Assembly: GCA_026709935.1 (NCBI GenBank)
Contig: JAPOSC010000065.1
Location: 228,547-292,546 of the forward strand
Source of the DNA: Thiotrichales bacterium
Lineage (GTDB): Bacteria > Pseudomonadota > Gammaproteobacteria > HK1
Length of the DNA stretch: 64,000 nucleotides
Direction of reading: 5' to 3'
A model generated the notes under the pieces. It worked only from the letters and a program-made list of their open reading frames with translations. It was not told where the DNA came from and did not search any database. The translations under genes and the position numbers were made by a program. Shown piece by piece: positions 13,509-22,377 of the stretch (positions within the stretch are counted from its first letter, which is position 1; each line of letters opens with the position of its first letter).

Positions 13509-13943
13509 TCAGAGTCCTTGCGCCGCGAGAAGCGCGAACCCCTCGCGCGATGCGGCCTGGTTCAGCCGCGCGTCGAAGCAGACGAAACCGACGCTCGACG
13601 GATCCTCCTCGGCCACGGCGAGCGCGGCCGCAAGCTGGAGGCTGTCCGCCGCCCTCAGCGGATGCACCCGAAGCAGCCGCTGCGCCAGCATCCTCACCCG
13701 CCGCCCCGGCTGCACCTCGTACCACACGTGCGACAGCGCGTGGAGCTGGACGAGGTGCTCCGAAATCTCCGCCGTCGTCAGACTGTCGTCCCGCTCGCGC
13801 CGCGAGAGTGCGGCGACGTACTCCACGGACGCCCCCCACCACACTGCCATCCAATCGTCCGCTTCGAGAATGCGGAGCGCCGTGTGCCGGTGCGGTTCGT
13901 CGACGCCAAGGGCGACCAGGGCGGAGGTATCCCAGAAGTTCAC
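13509..13943 (-). CDS. PIN-domain toxin (VapC-like)
   Basis: A 144-residue PIN-domain protein, probably an RNase toxin. The acidic residues typical of the fold are visible: the Asp in FWDTSALVAL at the N-terminus, Glu in ASVEYVAALSRRE, Asp in LRAADSLQLAAAL and Asp in GFVCFDARLN. The start is GTG at 13943, giving the standard MNFWDTSAL beginning; no good ribosome site is seen. A Phd-type antitoxin gene lies upstream on the same strand, but 135 bp separate them instead of the usual overlap. The target RNA is unknown. Confidence 0.85.
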   Translation of the reverse strand: MNFWDTSALVALGVDEPHRHTALRILEADDWMAVWWGASVEYVAALSRRERDDSLTTAEISEHLVQLHALSHVWYEVQPGRRVRMLAQRLLRVHPLRAADSLQLAAALAVAEEDPSSVGFVCFDARLNQAASREGFALLAAQGL

Positions 13944-14078
13944 CTACCGGTGCCTGAGCAATGACTTGACGGTGACCGGGAAATGGCCCGATCCAGTGAC
14001 CCGGGAGTAGCGTGGGAGCAGGCCCGGGAGTGGGAATGAGGTGGGCTTGGACAATTCACCGAACAGCGTCCGAGCAAT

Positions 14079-14405
14079 TCAGCGGTAGCCGTCCCGCAAT
14101 TCTTCGGAGCGTTCTTCGAGCAGGGCTTCGAGAACCCCCGCGCCTGCGCGCAAGGGCTGCCCCAGCACGTCGAGGGGGCTCCCCGAGCCGTGGCGCACCA
14201 CGATGCCTGCCTGCTCCAGTCGCGCGAGCTTCGCTTCCCCATCCATGCGATCGCCCTGTCCTCCGCTCTGCGTATCGAAACCCATCGGAACGATGCGGGC
14301 AATGGGCGTCCTGCGCTCCATCACCAGCACCGATTCTCCGGATTTGACTCGGCGAAGATAGGCGCTCATGCCGTCTTTCACTTCGGATATCGTCGCGCGG
14401 ATCAT
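14079..14405 (-). CDS. Phd/YefM-type antitoxin
   Basis: A 108-residue protein whose N-terminal 45 residues (TISEVKDGMSAYLRRVKSGESVLVMERRTPIARIVPM) are the Phd/YefM/prevent-host-death DNA-binding fold. The C-terminal part, from about residue 50, would bind and neutralise the toxin. It is longer than most antitoxins of this family (75-90 residues). It precedes the PIN toxin gene on the minus strand, and toxin and antitoxin together form a type II module that is probably autoregulated from the promoter upstream of 14405. Confidence 0.85.
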   Translation of the reverse strand: MIRATISEVKDGMSAYLRRVKSGESVLVMERRTPIARIVPMGFDTQSGGQGDRMDGEAKLARLEQAGIVVRHGSGSPLDVLGQPLRAGAGVLEALLEERSEELRDGYR

Positions 14406-14591
14406 GCGATTTCCCGGAAACTGGAGTAGGCCATGTTAGCCATATGTATCAGGCCGAACAACCTTTATTCTGGTGGATACGACGGCGCACATATCCGTAC
14501 CCGGTTTCGTGCGAGCCAGACTCCGGTCATTCGACCCCGCTCCCGCGCCTGCGCACCCGGGACGTTTACCCATGGCGTCAGGCCACCGGGT

Positions 14592-14676
14592 GGTGTCTCA
14601 CTTCGACTCGTGAACTCTCGGGAATGTCCGTGCATACCGGCCGGAGACACCAGGCGGAATTTCAAAGTGAGGCACC
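14592..14676. repeat. Dispersed repeat family B, copy 2
   Basis: An 85-bp element with the clearest inverted ends of the family: GGTGTCTCACTTCGA on the left and TTTCAAAGTGAGGCACC on the right. It lies in the 372-bp gap between the antitoxin and the Smr gene. The stretch before it (14430-14480) is AT-richer than its surroundings and probably carries the antitoxin promoter. No gene is seen in the gap. Confidence 0.78.
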
Positions 14677-14777
14677 ATCAAATCGTTGTTTTCGCTGACA
14701 TCGTGCGTCCGATTCGGTAAAAGCGGTCGGAGTGTCGGAACGGCGGGGCCGGCGATCGGTCACCATGCGGAGAAACG

Positions 14778-15317
14778 ATGTCGAAGCGCAGTCGGATCAG
14801 CGACGAGGATCGGGCACTCTTCCGACAGGCCGCCGGCGAGGTGCGGCGCATGGAGGATGATCGTGCCTATCCGCGGCGGCCGCGGAGCACATCCCACCTC
14901 CGGGACCGGACGCCGGTGGTATGGCCGACCGATTCCCGGGGATTGGCAGAGTCGGAATGGACCCCGGACGTGGGTCCGGGCGACGTCCTGAGCTTCACGG
15001 GCGCAGGTGTGCAGCGGCGCGAGACCGAACGGCTGCGGCGCGGTCGGTACCGGGTGGAGGCGGACCTCGATCTGCACGGGCGGACGGTGGCCGACGCTTC
15101 CGCCGCCCTCGACCGGTTTCTCGAGGACTCGCGCCGCCACGGACGGCGGTGCGTGCGTATCGTCCACGGCAAGGGGCTCGGATCCCCGAGCGGCCAGCCG
15201 ATCATGAAGGCGCACATCGACCGGTGGCTTCGCAACCGTTCCGAAGTGCTCGCATTCTGCTCCGCGACGCCGCCGGACGGGGGCACCGGCGCACTCTACG
15301 TGCTGCTCCGACGATAG
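14778..15317 (+). CDS. Smr-domain protein
   Basis: A 179-residue protein. The first 85 residues are charged and probably disordered. Residues about 90-175 form a Smr (small MutS-related) domain, with the conserved DLHG motif (EADLDLHGRTVADA) and VRIVHGKGLGSPSG. In the SmrA/SmrB group this domain is an RNA or DNA endonuclease; SmrB rescues collided ribosomes in E. coli. The length and layout match the YdaL/SmrB-type proteins of gammaproteobacteria, but I cannot separate SmrA from SmrB. ATG 14778 follows a GGAGA at good spacing. It converges on the autotransporter gene. Confidence 0.9.
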   Translation: MSKRSRISDEDRALFRQAAGEVRRMEDDRAYPRRPRSTSHLRDRTPVVWPTDSRGLAESEWTPDVGPGDVLSFTGAGVQRRETERLRRGRYRVEADLDLHGRTVADASAALDRFLEDSRRHGRRCVRIVHGKGLGSPSGQPIMKAHIDRWLRNRSEVLAFCSATPPDGGTGALYVLLRR

Positions 15318-15357
15318 CCGGACCCTGCATTCCGGTGCGCTGTCCGCGAGGCTGCGG

Positions 15358-17952
15358 TCAGAACGGGTGGCGGTAGCGGGCCAGCAGGGCGGCCTCGTGC
15401 TCGTCCCGGACATGTCCCGCATCGTGCGAGGCGATGGCGGCGAGGTGCGCCTCTCCACCTGCCCAGGGACGCACGTAGACGAGTTCGAAGTCGAACTGGC
15501 GGCCCGACGGCTCCAGATCCAGGACCGCCGATTCCGCGATGACGCCGCCATCGGGCGTTCGCCCCGACGCCCAGCGCAGTCGCGCATGTCCCGCCTCGAC
15601 GCGAAGCGGCTGGGAGAGTCGTATCGCCAACCGCCCTCCGGCATGGTCGACCTCCTCACCGATGAGACCGACGGCAAGGGAGCCGGCCCACAACGCCGAC
15701 AGGTCCCGCACCATGCCGCGCCTCGGATGCGCCACGCGACTCACGCCCGCATGGGCGCTCGCGAGCAGACTCCAGCCATCACCAAGCCGGCGATGGGTCG
15801 ACAGTCCCGCGATGACGGAGTCCGCGGTCAGGGCGCCAAAGGCCCCGCTCGGTCGGGCCCCCACCGCGGCTTCCGCTTCCGCGAGCCATCCTGCCTGCAT
15901 GGCGAGGCCGGATACATCGGAGCCACCGAGCCGGTACTCCATCAACACCCCCATGGCTTCACCCGCATCGTCGTCGCGCCGCTCACCGTACTGAGCCGCA
16001 CCGTGGAAGGCGGCGGCGCGGAAGACCCCCGCGCCCGGCGCCGCCGCAAAGCCGAGACTGACCCCGTCCCGGGCGAAGCCGAGGAACGGATTGGCGAACA
16101 CGCCGTCGTCGGTGAACGTGCCGGGCTTGATCGGTCCGAAGCCGCGAGCGGACACGCCATCGTCCGCATGCAGCCCGAATTGCCAGCCCGGGTGAGCCCG
16201 GTATCCGAACCGCAACCTTCCGGGGCCGAGGTCGTGTGTGAGCGACAGGGCGCCGAGCGAACCCGGCCCGACCCGGTCCCCGGCGCCCGCCGCATTGTTC
16301 CGGACGGGCGAACCGTGGACCGTCCCGACGCCGGACGAAGCCGCGGCGGCATCGAGTCGCAGACGAAGCTCGGTGCCGTCCGTGCGCCATGACGCTCCGA
16401 GGGGATCGCGTCCCAAGGTCGCGAGTCGCTCCGCCACCGAGGGGGCAGCGAACGCATGAGGTGGCAAGTGATCACCGAGCGGACCGAAGAACGGCGCGTC
16501 CAGCGCATCGAAGCGCGCGACCTCCCTGGCCGCGAGCCCGCGCGCCATCGAATCGCCGAAGGCTGCGCCCGCATACAGCATGCTGCGATGACTCGGCGCC
16601 GAAGAGCCGGCGAGCGAGTCGCCGGTCAGCATTCGCGTCTCGCCCACCGGACGGGTGGCGGCGTCGAGGTCCAGGAACCCCTGGCCGTAGACATCCGAAT
16701 CCGCGTAGTCGCCCGTCCGGTCGGCGGTCGCGAGCAGGCGCTCGACGATCTCGTGGTGGCCGAGCTGACCGCGGTAGTGCTGGGCGAGCAGCCCGATCCC
16801 GCCCGTCACGAACGGGGCAGCGGCCGAGGTCCCGGCGACTTCCAGGGTGAGGTAGCACTCCGAGGTGCCGTCCCCGCAGTAGAAGCTCGGCACCGGACCG
16901 GTGATGTCCACGCCCGGCGCGGCGAGGCAGAAGTTCTTCGCGATGCCGCAGCGATTGGAGAACTCGGCGATCCTGCCCTGCCGATCCGTCGCCACCACCG
17001 CGAGCGAATGGCCGCGCAGTTCCGGAATGCGTACCGGGAGTCCGGCCACGATCTCGACCGACGTGGCCGCCTCGACAGAGCTGTCGGAACTGCCATCTTC
17101 GCCTGCATATCCGCCGGAGTTGCCCGCCGCCCACACGTAGATGGTGCGTTCGCCGATCGGCGTATCGGCCTGCGCGATGGTCTCGATGACGTTGGGGAAG
17201 CGAGCTCGCAACTCCTCGGCCTCGAAGTGCTCGATGTTCCCGGGCAGGCCGAAGCTGGCATTGACCGCCGTGACCCTTCCGTTCAATTGTTGGAAGGCCG
17301 AGACAAACTGCGCCTGGAGTGTGGACTCGACGTTCTTGATTCGTTCGAGAAAGTCCTGGATTTGCTCGGGTGTGGGGTTCTCGGGGGGATCCCCGATGAT
17401 CTCCGCGGTACTCGGGAAACCGATCGAGATCACCCGGGCATCGAAGGCGACGCCATGAACGGCGGCCTTGTTTGCGTCGGGGTCATCGGGGTCCGCGCGT
17501 CGGCTTGCCGCCATGATGCCGCCCACATGGGTGCCATGACCGCGCTCGCTCGTACATTCCCCGTCGGGAGAGCGACGGTCACAGGTGCTGAAATCGGGCT
17601 TGTAGCCCTCGAAATCGATCGATGTGAGCTTGCGTTCGAACTCGGGATGGTTCGGGTCGATCTCGGTCTTGAACTTGGGATGACTCGGATCGATCCCGCT
17701 GTCGACGATACCGAGCGTAACTCCCTCGCCGGTCGCGCCGCGGGCGTAGGCATGGTGCGCCTTGATCTGCTTCAGCCCGTACTGATTGCGGAACTCCGGG
17801 TGCGCGGCATACTCCTGCCGCAACTTCTTTTCCAAGTCGGGCGAAACGGAAGACATGGAGGACATGTCCCCGTTCCCGACGCAACCCACCACCACGAGCG
17901 CGACGAGCGCCAGTCCGAACGCCGGTATCCCGTGTTTCGACCGCCAGCTCAC
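15358..17952 (-). CDS. Lipoprotein-type subtilisin autotransporter
   Basis: An 864-residue autotransporter. The N-terminus is a lipoprotein signal with lipobox VVGC near residue 23. The S8 protease domain follows, with all three catalytic motifs: Asp in GIVDSGIDPSHP, His in GHGTHVGGIM and Ser in GTSAAAPFV; oxyanion Asn is in AAGNSGG. After a linker, the last 280 or so residues are Gly/Ala-rich alternating strands ending in RYRHPF, as expected of an outer-membrane barrel with a terminal Phe. The lipidated-subtilisin layout recalls SphB1 of Bordetella and NalP of Neisseria. GTG 17952 is chosen for its GGGAG site; a longer open frame up to 18123 only reads into repeat family A. Confidence 0.92.
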   Translation of the reverse strand: MSWRSKHGIPAFGLALVALVVVGCVGNGDMSSMSSVSPDLEKKLRQEYAAHPEFRNQYGLKQIKAHHAYARGATGEGVTLGIVDSGIDPSHPKFKTEIDPNHPEFERKLTSIDFEGYKPDFSTCDRRSPDGECTSERGHGTHVGGIMAASRRADPDDPDANKAAVHGVAFDARVISIGFPSTAEIIGDPPENPTPEQIQDFLERIKNVESTLQAQFVSAFQQLNGRVTAVNASFGLPGNIEHFEAEELRARFPNVIETIAQADTPIGERTIYVWAAGNSGGYAGEDGSSDSSVEAATSVEIVAGLPVRIPELRGHSLAVVATDRQGRIAEFSNRCGIAKNFCLAAPGVDITGPVPSFYCGDGTSECYLTLEVAGTSAAAPFVTGGIGLLAQHYRGQLGHHEIVERLLATADRTGDYADSDVYGQGFLDLDAATRPVGETRMLTGDSLAGSSAPSHRSMLYAGAAFGDSMARGLAAREVARFDALDAPFFGPLGDHLPPHAFAAPSVAERLATLGRDPLGASWRTDGTELRLRLDAAAASSGVGTVHGSPVRNNAAGAGDRVGPGSLGALSLTHDLGPGRLRFGYRAHPGWQFGLHADDGVSARGFGPIKPGTFTDDGVFANPFLGFARDGVSLGFAAAPGAGVFRAAAFHGAAQYGERRDDDAGEAMGVLMEYRLGGSDVSGLAMQAGWLAEAEAAVGARPSGAFGALTADSVIAGLSTHRRLGDGWSLLASAHAGVSRVAHPRRGMVRDLSALWAGSLAVGLIGEEVDHAGGRLAIRLSQPLRVEAGHARLRWASGRTPDGGVIAESAVLDLEPSGRQFDFELVYVRPWAGGEAHLAAIASHDAGHVRDEHEAALLARYRHPF

Positions 17953-18024
17953 CTTGGCTCCCGGCGACCCGAATCGTTCCGATGCTACGGCGGCCCGGTG
18001 GCAAGGGCAATCGGCAGCCGAGCC

Positions 18025-18148
18025 CAACCGCCATCCCCACTGGCCCTCCGAGAGGCCGCCACGCGGTGCGATTGCGACGCGACATCGATCTCCGCCGCGT
18101 CCATTGCGGGCAATGTCGGGCACATGCAGTCTCGCCCGGAAATGGCGG
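18025..18148. repeat. Dispersed repeat family A, copy 2
   Basis: This copy lies upstream of the autotransporter start and downstream of the biosynthetic cluster. It shares with the copy at 35620 the blocks CCGAGAGGCCG, GCGGTGCGATTGCGACG and GTCCATTGCGGGCAATGTCG. Its left end has CCATCCCCAC where other copies have CATTCCCGCC, so the terminal repeats are decayed. Confidence 0.7.
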
Positions 18149-18315
18149 CGGGTCCGATGAGAAGCGAGCCGGAAGGAAAAGGTTGGATCCGACGACGGAT
18201 GAACCCGCGGCGGCCCGAGTTCAGGGCTCGTCGGAGAACGATCGTGACGCTGTGATCCCGACGGGTTGGAACCCAGCCACAGGGGCGCCGGCCGCCGGCG
18301 GCGGGACCGCTCAGC

Positions 18316-19656
18316 TCAGAAGTTGACGGTGACGTGGACGGAGCCGGACAGCTCTCCGGGACGCAGTGCGAACTCGTCGAGGTCGTCGCCGTAGAGCCAG
18401 CGCCCCTCGACGCCCAGGAACACGTCCGGGGCCGTTTCGCGCTCCAGCCGCAGCCCCAGGCTTCCGGTGCGATCTGCGAGATTGTGGAGGACCGTCAGCT
18501 CGGCCGCGAGAGCGCGCCCGAACAGGCCCGGATGCTGCGCACGGAAAAAGCCGTAGTGCCGCCGCAGCGTGAGTCGACGCAGGTGTCCGCTCAACCGCAG
18601 GAGATTAACGGTGGCGCTCTCGCGCCGGCGTTCGTCGTCACGGATCCTGTCGTTGTCCGCGATCAGTCCGGTGATCTCGCCCCACTCCCGGTCGGAGTAG
18701 CCGTTGGCGTCGAAGTAGTACTCCAGGTTGAAGGTGGCGCCGGAATCGAGCGTATAGCCAAGTCCGACGCTCGACTGCGCGAAGTGCCGCGAAGCGTCGC
18801 CCTCCTCGACGAACCATGCGCCCGGAACGGGATCCGGCCCCCGATCGGCGCGGACGACGGCCCGATCCCGGCCCCGGCGCACCACGACATCCGCGTAGGC
18901 AAGCAGCGCTTCGCCAAGGGTGTGCGACAGCGACAATCCCGCGCCGGGGCGTTCATCGTCATCGAACGCAAGCATGGTGAGGTCGGCGTTCCACTCGGGG
19001 ATCGTGAACGCGCCGGCCAGCAGCGCCCGCTCGCCCGGGGTCCAGTATCCGGTCAGCGTGAACCGATCGCCGAGCAGCGATTCGAAGCCGAGCAGGTCCT
19101 GCCCTTCGATTTCGGCCCGCCGCCGGTCCGAATCCAGGGCCTGATCGAGATCGACGGGATCGATGGCGATATCGAGAGGGTTCACCCCGAGCGATCTTCC
19201 GTGAACGACATGCCGCCGCCCGCCGTAGAGAAAATGCACGGGAGTCAGCGCGTACTCGGCGTGAAGCTCGTCCACACGAAGTCCCGCCGCTCGCTCGTCT
19301 TCGCGCCGGTGGGTGCGTGCGAACAGGCGACCTGCGGCGGTTGCGGTCCACGGTCCGTTCCAGCCCTGAAGGCTGAGAGCCGTGGTGGTGGCGAAGCGCC
19401 GGGGCTCGGGCCCGACGCGCTCCGGTTCGGGCACGAGCTGCGTCGCATCGGTCTCGCTGGCACGGGCCCGAATATCGAGCAATCCTTGTGACGACCACTG
19501 CCATGCACCCATGTCCATGCTCATGCTCATGGCCGGGACGGTGGCCAGCGCGACGGCGGACGCCAGTCGGCGCAACCGGAGGGCCACGACGCAACGACGG
19601 CCACCCCCCGACCCGAAAACGCCCGACCCGAAAACGTCACCGACCTGCGCATTCAT
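18316..19656 (-). CDS. Outer-membrane beta-barrel protein of the lipid cluster
   Basis: A 446-residue protein with an N-terminal basic/hydrophobic stretch (LRRLASAVALATVPAMS) that may be a signal peptide with a long n-region. The rest is rich in alternating aromatic and polar strands (FATTTALSLQGWNGPWTATAAGRLF, ESATVNLLRLSGHL) and ends SGSVHVTVNF, with the terminal Phe recognised by the BAM complex. No named porin family is evident. It is the last gene of the cluster, 10 bp after the LolA-like gene. ATG 19656 is preferred to GTG 19665 because of the GAGGT spacing. Its place suggests a role in placing or exporting the product at the outer membrane. Confidence 0.75.
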   Translation of the reverse strand: MNAQVGDVFGSGVFGSGGGRRCVVALRLRRLASAVALATVPAMSMSMDMGAWQWSSQGLLDIRARASETDATQLVPEPERVGPEPRRFATTTALSLQGWNGPWTATAAGRLFARTHRREDERAAGLRVDELHAEYALTPVHFLYGGRRHVVHGRSLGVNPLDIAIDPVDLDQALDSDRRRAEIEGQDLLGFESLLGDRFTLTGYWTPGERALLAGAFTIPEWNADLTMLAFDDDERPGAGLSLSHTLGEALLAYADVVVRRGRDRAVVRADRGPDPVPGAWFVEEGDASRHFAQSSVGLGYTLDSGATFNLEYYFDANGYSDREWGEITGLIADNDRIRDDERRRESATVNLLRLSGHLRRLTLRRHYGFFRAQHPGLFGRALAAELTVLHNLADRTGSLGLRLERETAPDVFLGVEGRWLYGDDLDEFALRPGELSGSVHVTVNF

Positions 19657-19666
19657 GGTCCGCACC

Positions 19667-20446
19667 TCACCTCAGTCGTTTGAGATAGGTGGGCTGAAAC
19701 CAGGCGGCGGGGGTGTCCTCAAGGGCGAAGTCGGAGTACTCGATGAGGGTCTCTTCGTCCGCGTTCAGGTGATCGATCACCCGCAGGACGGTCGGCCGCG
19801 ACCGTCCCAGCACCTCGCGATAGCCTTCGAAGTACACGGTCTTCAGATGACGGCGGCCGGAGGCGGTGAAGAAGGACGCACGGAGCGGACGGACATCCTC
19901 GTCGGCGACGACGAGTTCGATCCGCCCGTAGGCTGCCCCGGTGGAGCGGCCGGACAGGACGAGTCGCCGGCGCCGCTCCCCGCCCTCCTCCGGCAGTTCC
20001 TCCACGGCTTCGAGAGCGTAGTCGAGCGAGTAGACGACGCGCGCAACGTCGGCGTTCGCCACGCCGCCCAGAATCCGCTGCTGCGGCGAGATCCTCAGGA
20101 CCCGACGCGTCCCGGGCACGTAGATCCACATGTTGCGCTCGACGAACAGGAGCGAACGTCCGGCGCTGCGCGGCGGCTCCAGATACCGGACGAGGCTGTT
20201 GACCTGCCCGGATACGCGCACGGACAGCTTGAGCGCATCGCCCTCCGGGGTGGTGACCGCAACCTTGAAGGTGAATGCATCGCCCGGCGCGCGCACCGCA
20301 TCCACCCGCTGGAGCAGCGTCGGCTCCCGCGCCGGCGCCGGCGCCGCCCCGGCACCAGCATCGGCATTCAGGGCGAGACAAAGACTCAGGATGAGACAAA
20401 GACTCGGGGCAAGGAGACGGCAAGCCGGAAGCAGCGCGGTCCTCAT
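19667..20446 (-). CDS. LolA-like outer-membrane lipoprotein-sorting protein
   Basis: A 259-residue periplasmic protein with a signal peptide (CRLLAPSLCLILSLCLALNADAGA). The body matches the LolA_like group: RSLLFVERNMWIYVPGTRRVLRISPQQRILGGVANADVARVVYSLDY, then the ALEDTPAAWFQPTYLKRL ending. LolA carries lipid-anchored cargo across the periplasm in a hydrophobic half-barrel; related proteins in lipid pathways are thought to carry other lipids. The ATG overlaps the stop of the permease gene (ATGA at 20443-20446), so the two are translated together. It most likely receives its cargo from the adjacent ABC transporter. Confidence 0.87.
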   Translation of the reverse strand: MRTALLPACRLLAPSLCLILSLCLALNADAGAGAAPAPAREPTLLQRVDAVRAPGDAFTFKVAVTTPEGDALKLSVRVSGQVNSLVRYLEPPRSAGRSLLFVERNMWIYVPGTRRVLRISPQQRILGGVANADVARVVYSLDYALEAVEELPEEGGERRRRLVLSGRSTGAAYGRIELVVADEDVRPLRASFFTASGRRHLKTVYFEGYREVLGRSRPTVLRVIDHLNADEETLIEYSDFALEDTPAAWFQPTYLKRLR

Positions 20447-21666
20447 TGCTGCAACGCCTCCACGATCCGGATCCGGGACGCGGCGTAGGCGGGGTAGACC
20501 GCGGAGACCAGCGTCGCCGCCACGGTGACCGCGAAGGCATTGCGCAACACGTCGCCGGTGAGGCTGAAGTAGGCCTGGAATCCCTGCGACATTCCGGGTG
20601 GCGGCGGCATCGCGATGCCCCCCGTCGCCTGCACCGCGCCGGCGATCAGCCACGACGCCACCACGCCGAGACCGGCGCCGAGCAGCCCGACTCCGACCCC
20701 TTCGATCAGGAACATGGCGACCAGCGTGGAGCGGCGCGCCCCGATCGCCCGCAGCGCGCCGATCTCCCCGGTGCGCTCGAACACCGCCATCGTCATGGTG
20801 TTGGCGACCGAGAACATCACCACCACCCCCACGATGCCCGCAAACACCGTGAAGATGCCGGTGTAGAGCGCGACGACCGCATCATAGAAACCGGCCAGCT
20901 CGTCCCAGCGGCGGGTCTCGAACTCGTCGTCGAACATCGACAGCACTTCCTCGATGCGAGGTTGAAGTGCGGACAGATCGTCGGTGTCGTCCAGCAGCAC
21001 GACGATGCGCTCCACCTCTGCGGTCTCCTTCGCGCGCTGCGCCAGCTCGATCGGAACCTTGACGAACACGCTGTCGTACTCCTTCGAACCCGTGCGCACG
21101 ACCCCGGCGACCCGGAAATCCACCGCGTTGATGATGCCGCCGAACGAAGTGGTGAGCACCGTCACCCAGTCCCCGACCTCGGCTCCCAGACCGTTGCGCA
21201 GCTCTTCGCCGATCAGCCCGCCCTCGGGGTCTCCCGGCTCCAGAGGACGCCCTGCCACCAGCGTCTCGAAGTCCGCGAACTCCTCCTCGCCCTCCGGATC
21301 GACCCCGATCACGGACACGTTCACCGTCGTGCGGCCGGTACTGCCGAGTCCGGAGAAGGACAGTCGCGGGGTCACCGCGGCGACACCGGGCAGCTTCGCA
21401 ATGTGCGCCATTACTTCGTCGGGCTCGGAGATCAGGACCGATTCCGGATCCGACACCCGATGCTGCGAATACCCGTCGGCATAGATCTGGAGATGGCCGA
21501 GCCGGGTGCGGATGGTGGTCTCGCGCAGACCCTCGAACGAGAACTCGATGAAGCCTCCGAAGCAGGCCATGGCCGAGAAGCCCACCACGATCGAGAACAC
21601 GGTAATGATGGTCCGACGCCGGTTGCGAAAGATGTTCCGCACCGACAGAGACACAAGATCAAACAT
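20443..21666 (-). CDS. FtsX/MacB-type ABC transporter permease
   Basis: A 407-residue inner-membrane permease. One transmembrane helix (TIITVFSIVVGFSAMACFGGF) is followed by a large periplasmic MacB_PCD-type domain and three C-terminal helices of the FtsX domain (VFAGIVGVVVMFSVANTMTMAVFERTGEIGALRAIGARR contains the family's cytoplasmic signature). This is the layout of LolC/LolE, which lift lipoproteins from the membrane without passing them through a channel. Only one permease gene is present, so a homodimer is likely. It overlaps the ATPase gene by 8 bp. Confidence 0.92.
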   Translation of the reverse strand: MFDLVSLSVRNIFRNRRRTIITVFSIVVGFSAMACFGGFIEFSFEGLRETTIRTRLGHLQIYADGYSQHRVSDPESVLISEPDEVMAHIAKLPGVAAVTPRLSFSGLGSTGRTTVNVSVIGVDPEGEEEFADFETLVAGRPLEPGDPEGGLIGEELRNGLGAEVGDWVTVLTTSFGGIINAVDFRVAGVVRTGSKEYDSVFVKVPIELAQRAKETAEVERIVVLLDDTDDLSALQPRIEEVLSMFDDEFETRRWDELAGFYDAVVALYTGIFTVFAGIVGVVVMFSVANTMTMAVFERTGEIGALRAIGARRSTLVAMFLIEGVGVGLLGAGLGVVASWLIAGAVQATGGIAMPPPPGMSQGFQAYFSLTGDVLRNAFAVTVAATLVSAVYPAYAASRIRIVEALQQ

Positions 21667-22372
21667 GGGGGAGGTCCTCGTGGAGCGGCCTCTCGCGGGA
21701 GGTGTCCCGGAGCGTCCCTTCGGTCAGTTGCAGACGCCGTCCGGCGTGGGAGACGACCATCGGATCGTGAGTGGAGACCACGAAGGTCACCCCCTCCTCG
21801 CGGTTCAGCGACGCGAAGAGTTCCATGATCCCGGCCGCGGTGACGGCGTCGAGGTTCCCCGTCGGCTCGTCGGCCAGAATGATCTTCGGGCGGCAGGCGA
21901 GCGCCCGGGCGATCGCGACCCGCTGGCGCTGTCCGCCGGAGAGCCGTCCCGGGGTGCGGTGCAGATGTCCGGCGAGTCCGACCCGTTCCAGCAGTTCCGT
22001 CGCCCTCGCCGCGCGCGAGCGACGCTCCATGCCCTTCAGGACGAGCGGCCACGCGACGTTCTCCGCTGCGGTCAGCACCGGAATGAGGTGAAAGGACTGG
22101 AACACGAATCCGAGCTTTTTGTTTCTGATCGCGGCGAGCGTGCGATCGTCGCGCCCGCCGAGGTCCAGGCCGTCGATACGGATGGTGCCGGAGTCGGGAT
22201 GGTCGAGACCGCCGATGAGGTTGAGCAGCGTGCTCTTGCCGCTGCCGGACGGACCGATCGCGGCCACGAACTCGCCGGCGTCGATTTCGAGATCGACCCC
22301 GCGCAGCACCTCCAGTCGGGCGTCGGCCGACGGGTACGACTTCGACACCGCCCGCAGGGAGATGACGCCCAT
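21659..22372 (-). CDS. LolD/MacB-like ABC transporter ATPase
   Basis: A 237-residue ATP-binding subunit. Walker A is GPSGSGKSTLLN near residue 40, the Q-loop is VFQSFHLIPVLTAAENV, the ABC signature is LSGGQRQRVAIARAL and Walker B is IILADEPTGNLD. The sequence belongs with the LolD/MacB/FtsE group that pairs with FtsX-type permeases. It follows the exported helical-repeat protein gene by 5 bp and overlaps the permease gene, so it powers the same export complex. Confidence 0.95.
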   Translation of the reverse strand: MGVISLRAVSKSYPSADARLEVLRGVDLEIDAGEFVAAIGPSGSGKSTLLNLIGGLDHPDSGTIRIDGLDLGGRDDRTLAAIRNKKLGFVFQSFHLIPVLTAAENVAWPLVLKGMERRSRAARATELLERVGLAGHLHRTPGRLSGGQRQRVAIARALACRPKIILADEPTGNLDAVTAAGIMELFASLNREEGVTFVVSTHDPMVVSHAGRRLQLTEGTLRDTSRERPLHEDLPHV

Positions 22373-22377
22373 GGCGC

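Noticed and set aside
17953..18123. Upstream extension of the autotransporter to 18123
   Set aside because: The extra 57 codons run into repeat family A and would bury the lipoprotein signal; GTG 17952 has a good ribosome site.
16456..18255. Long plus-strand frame across the autotransporter
   Set aside because: Arg/His-rich composition without motifs; the minus-strand protease has the full catalytic triad.
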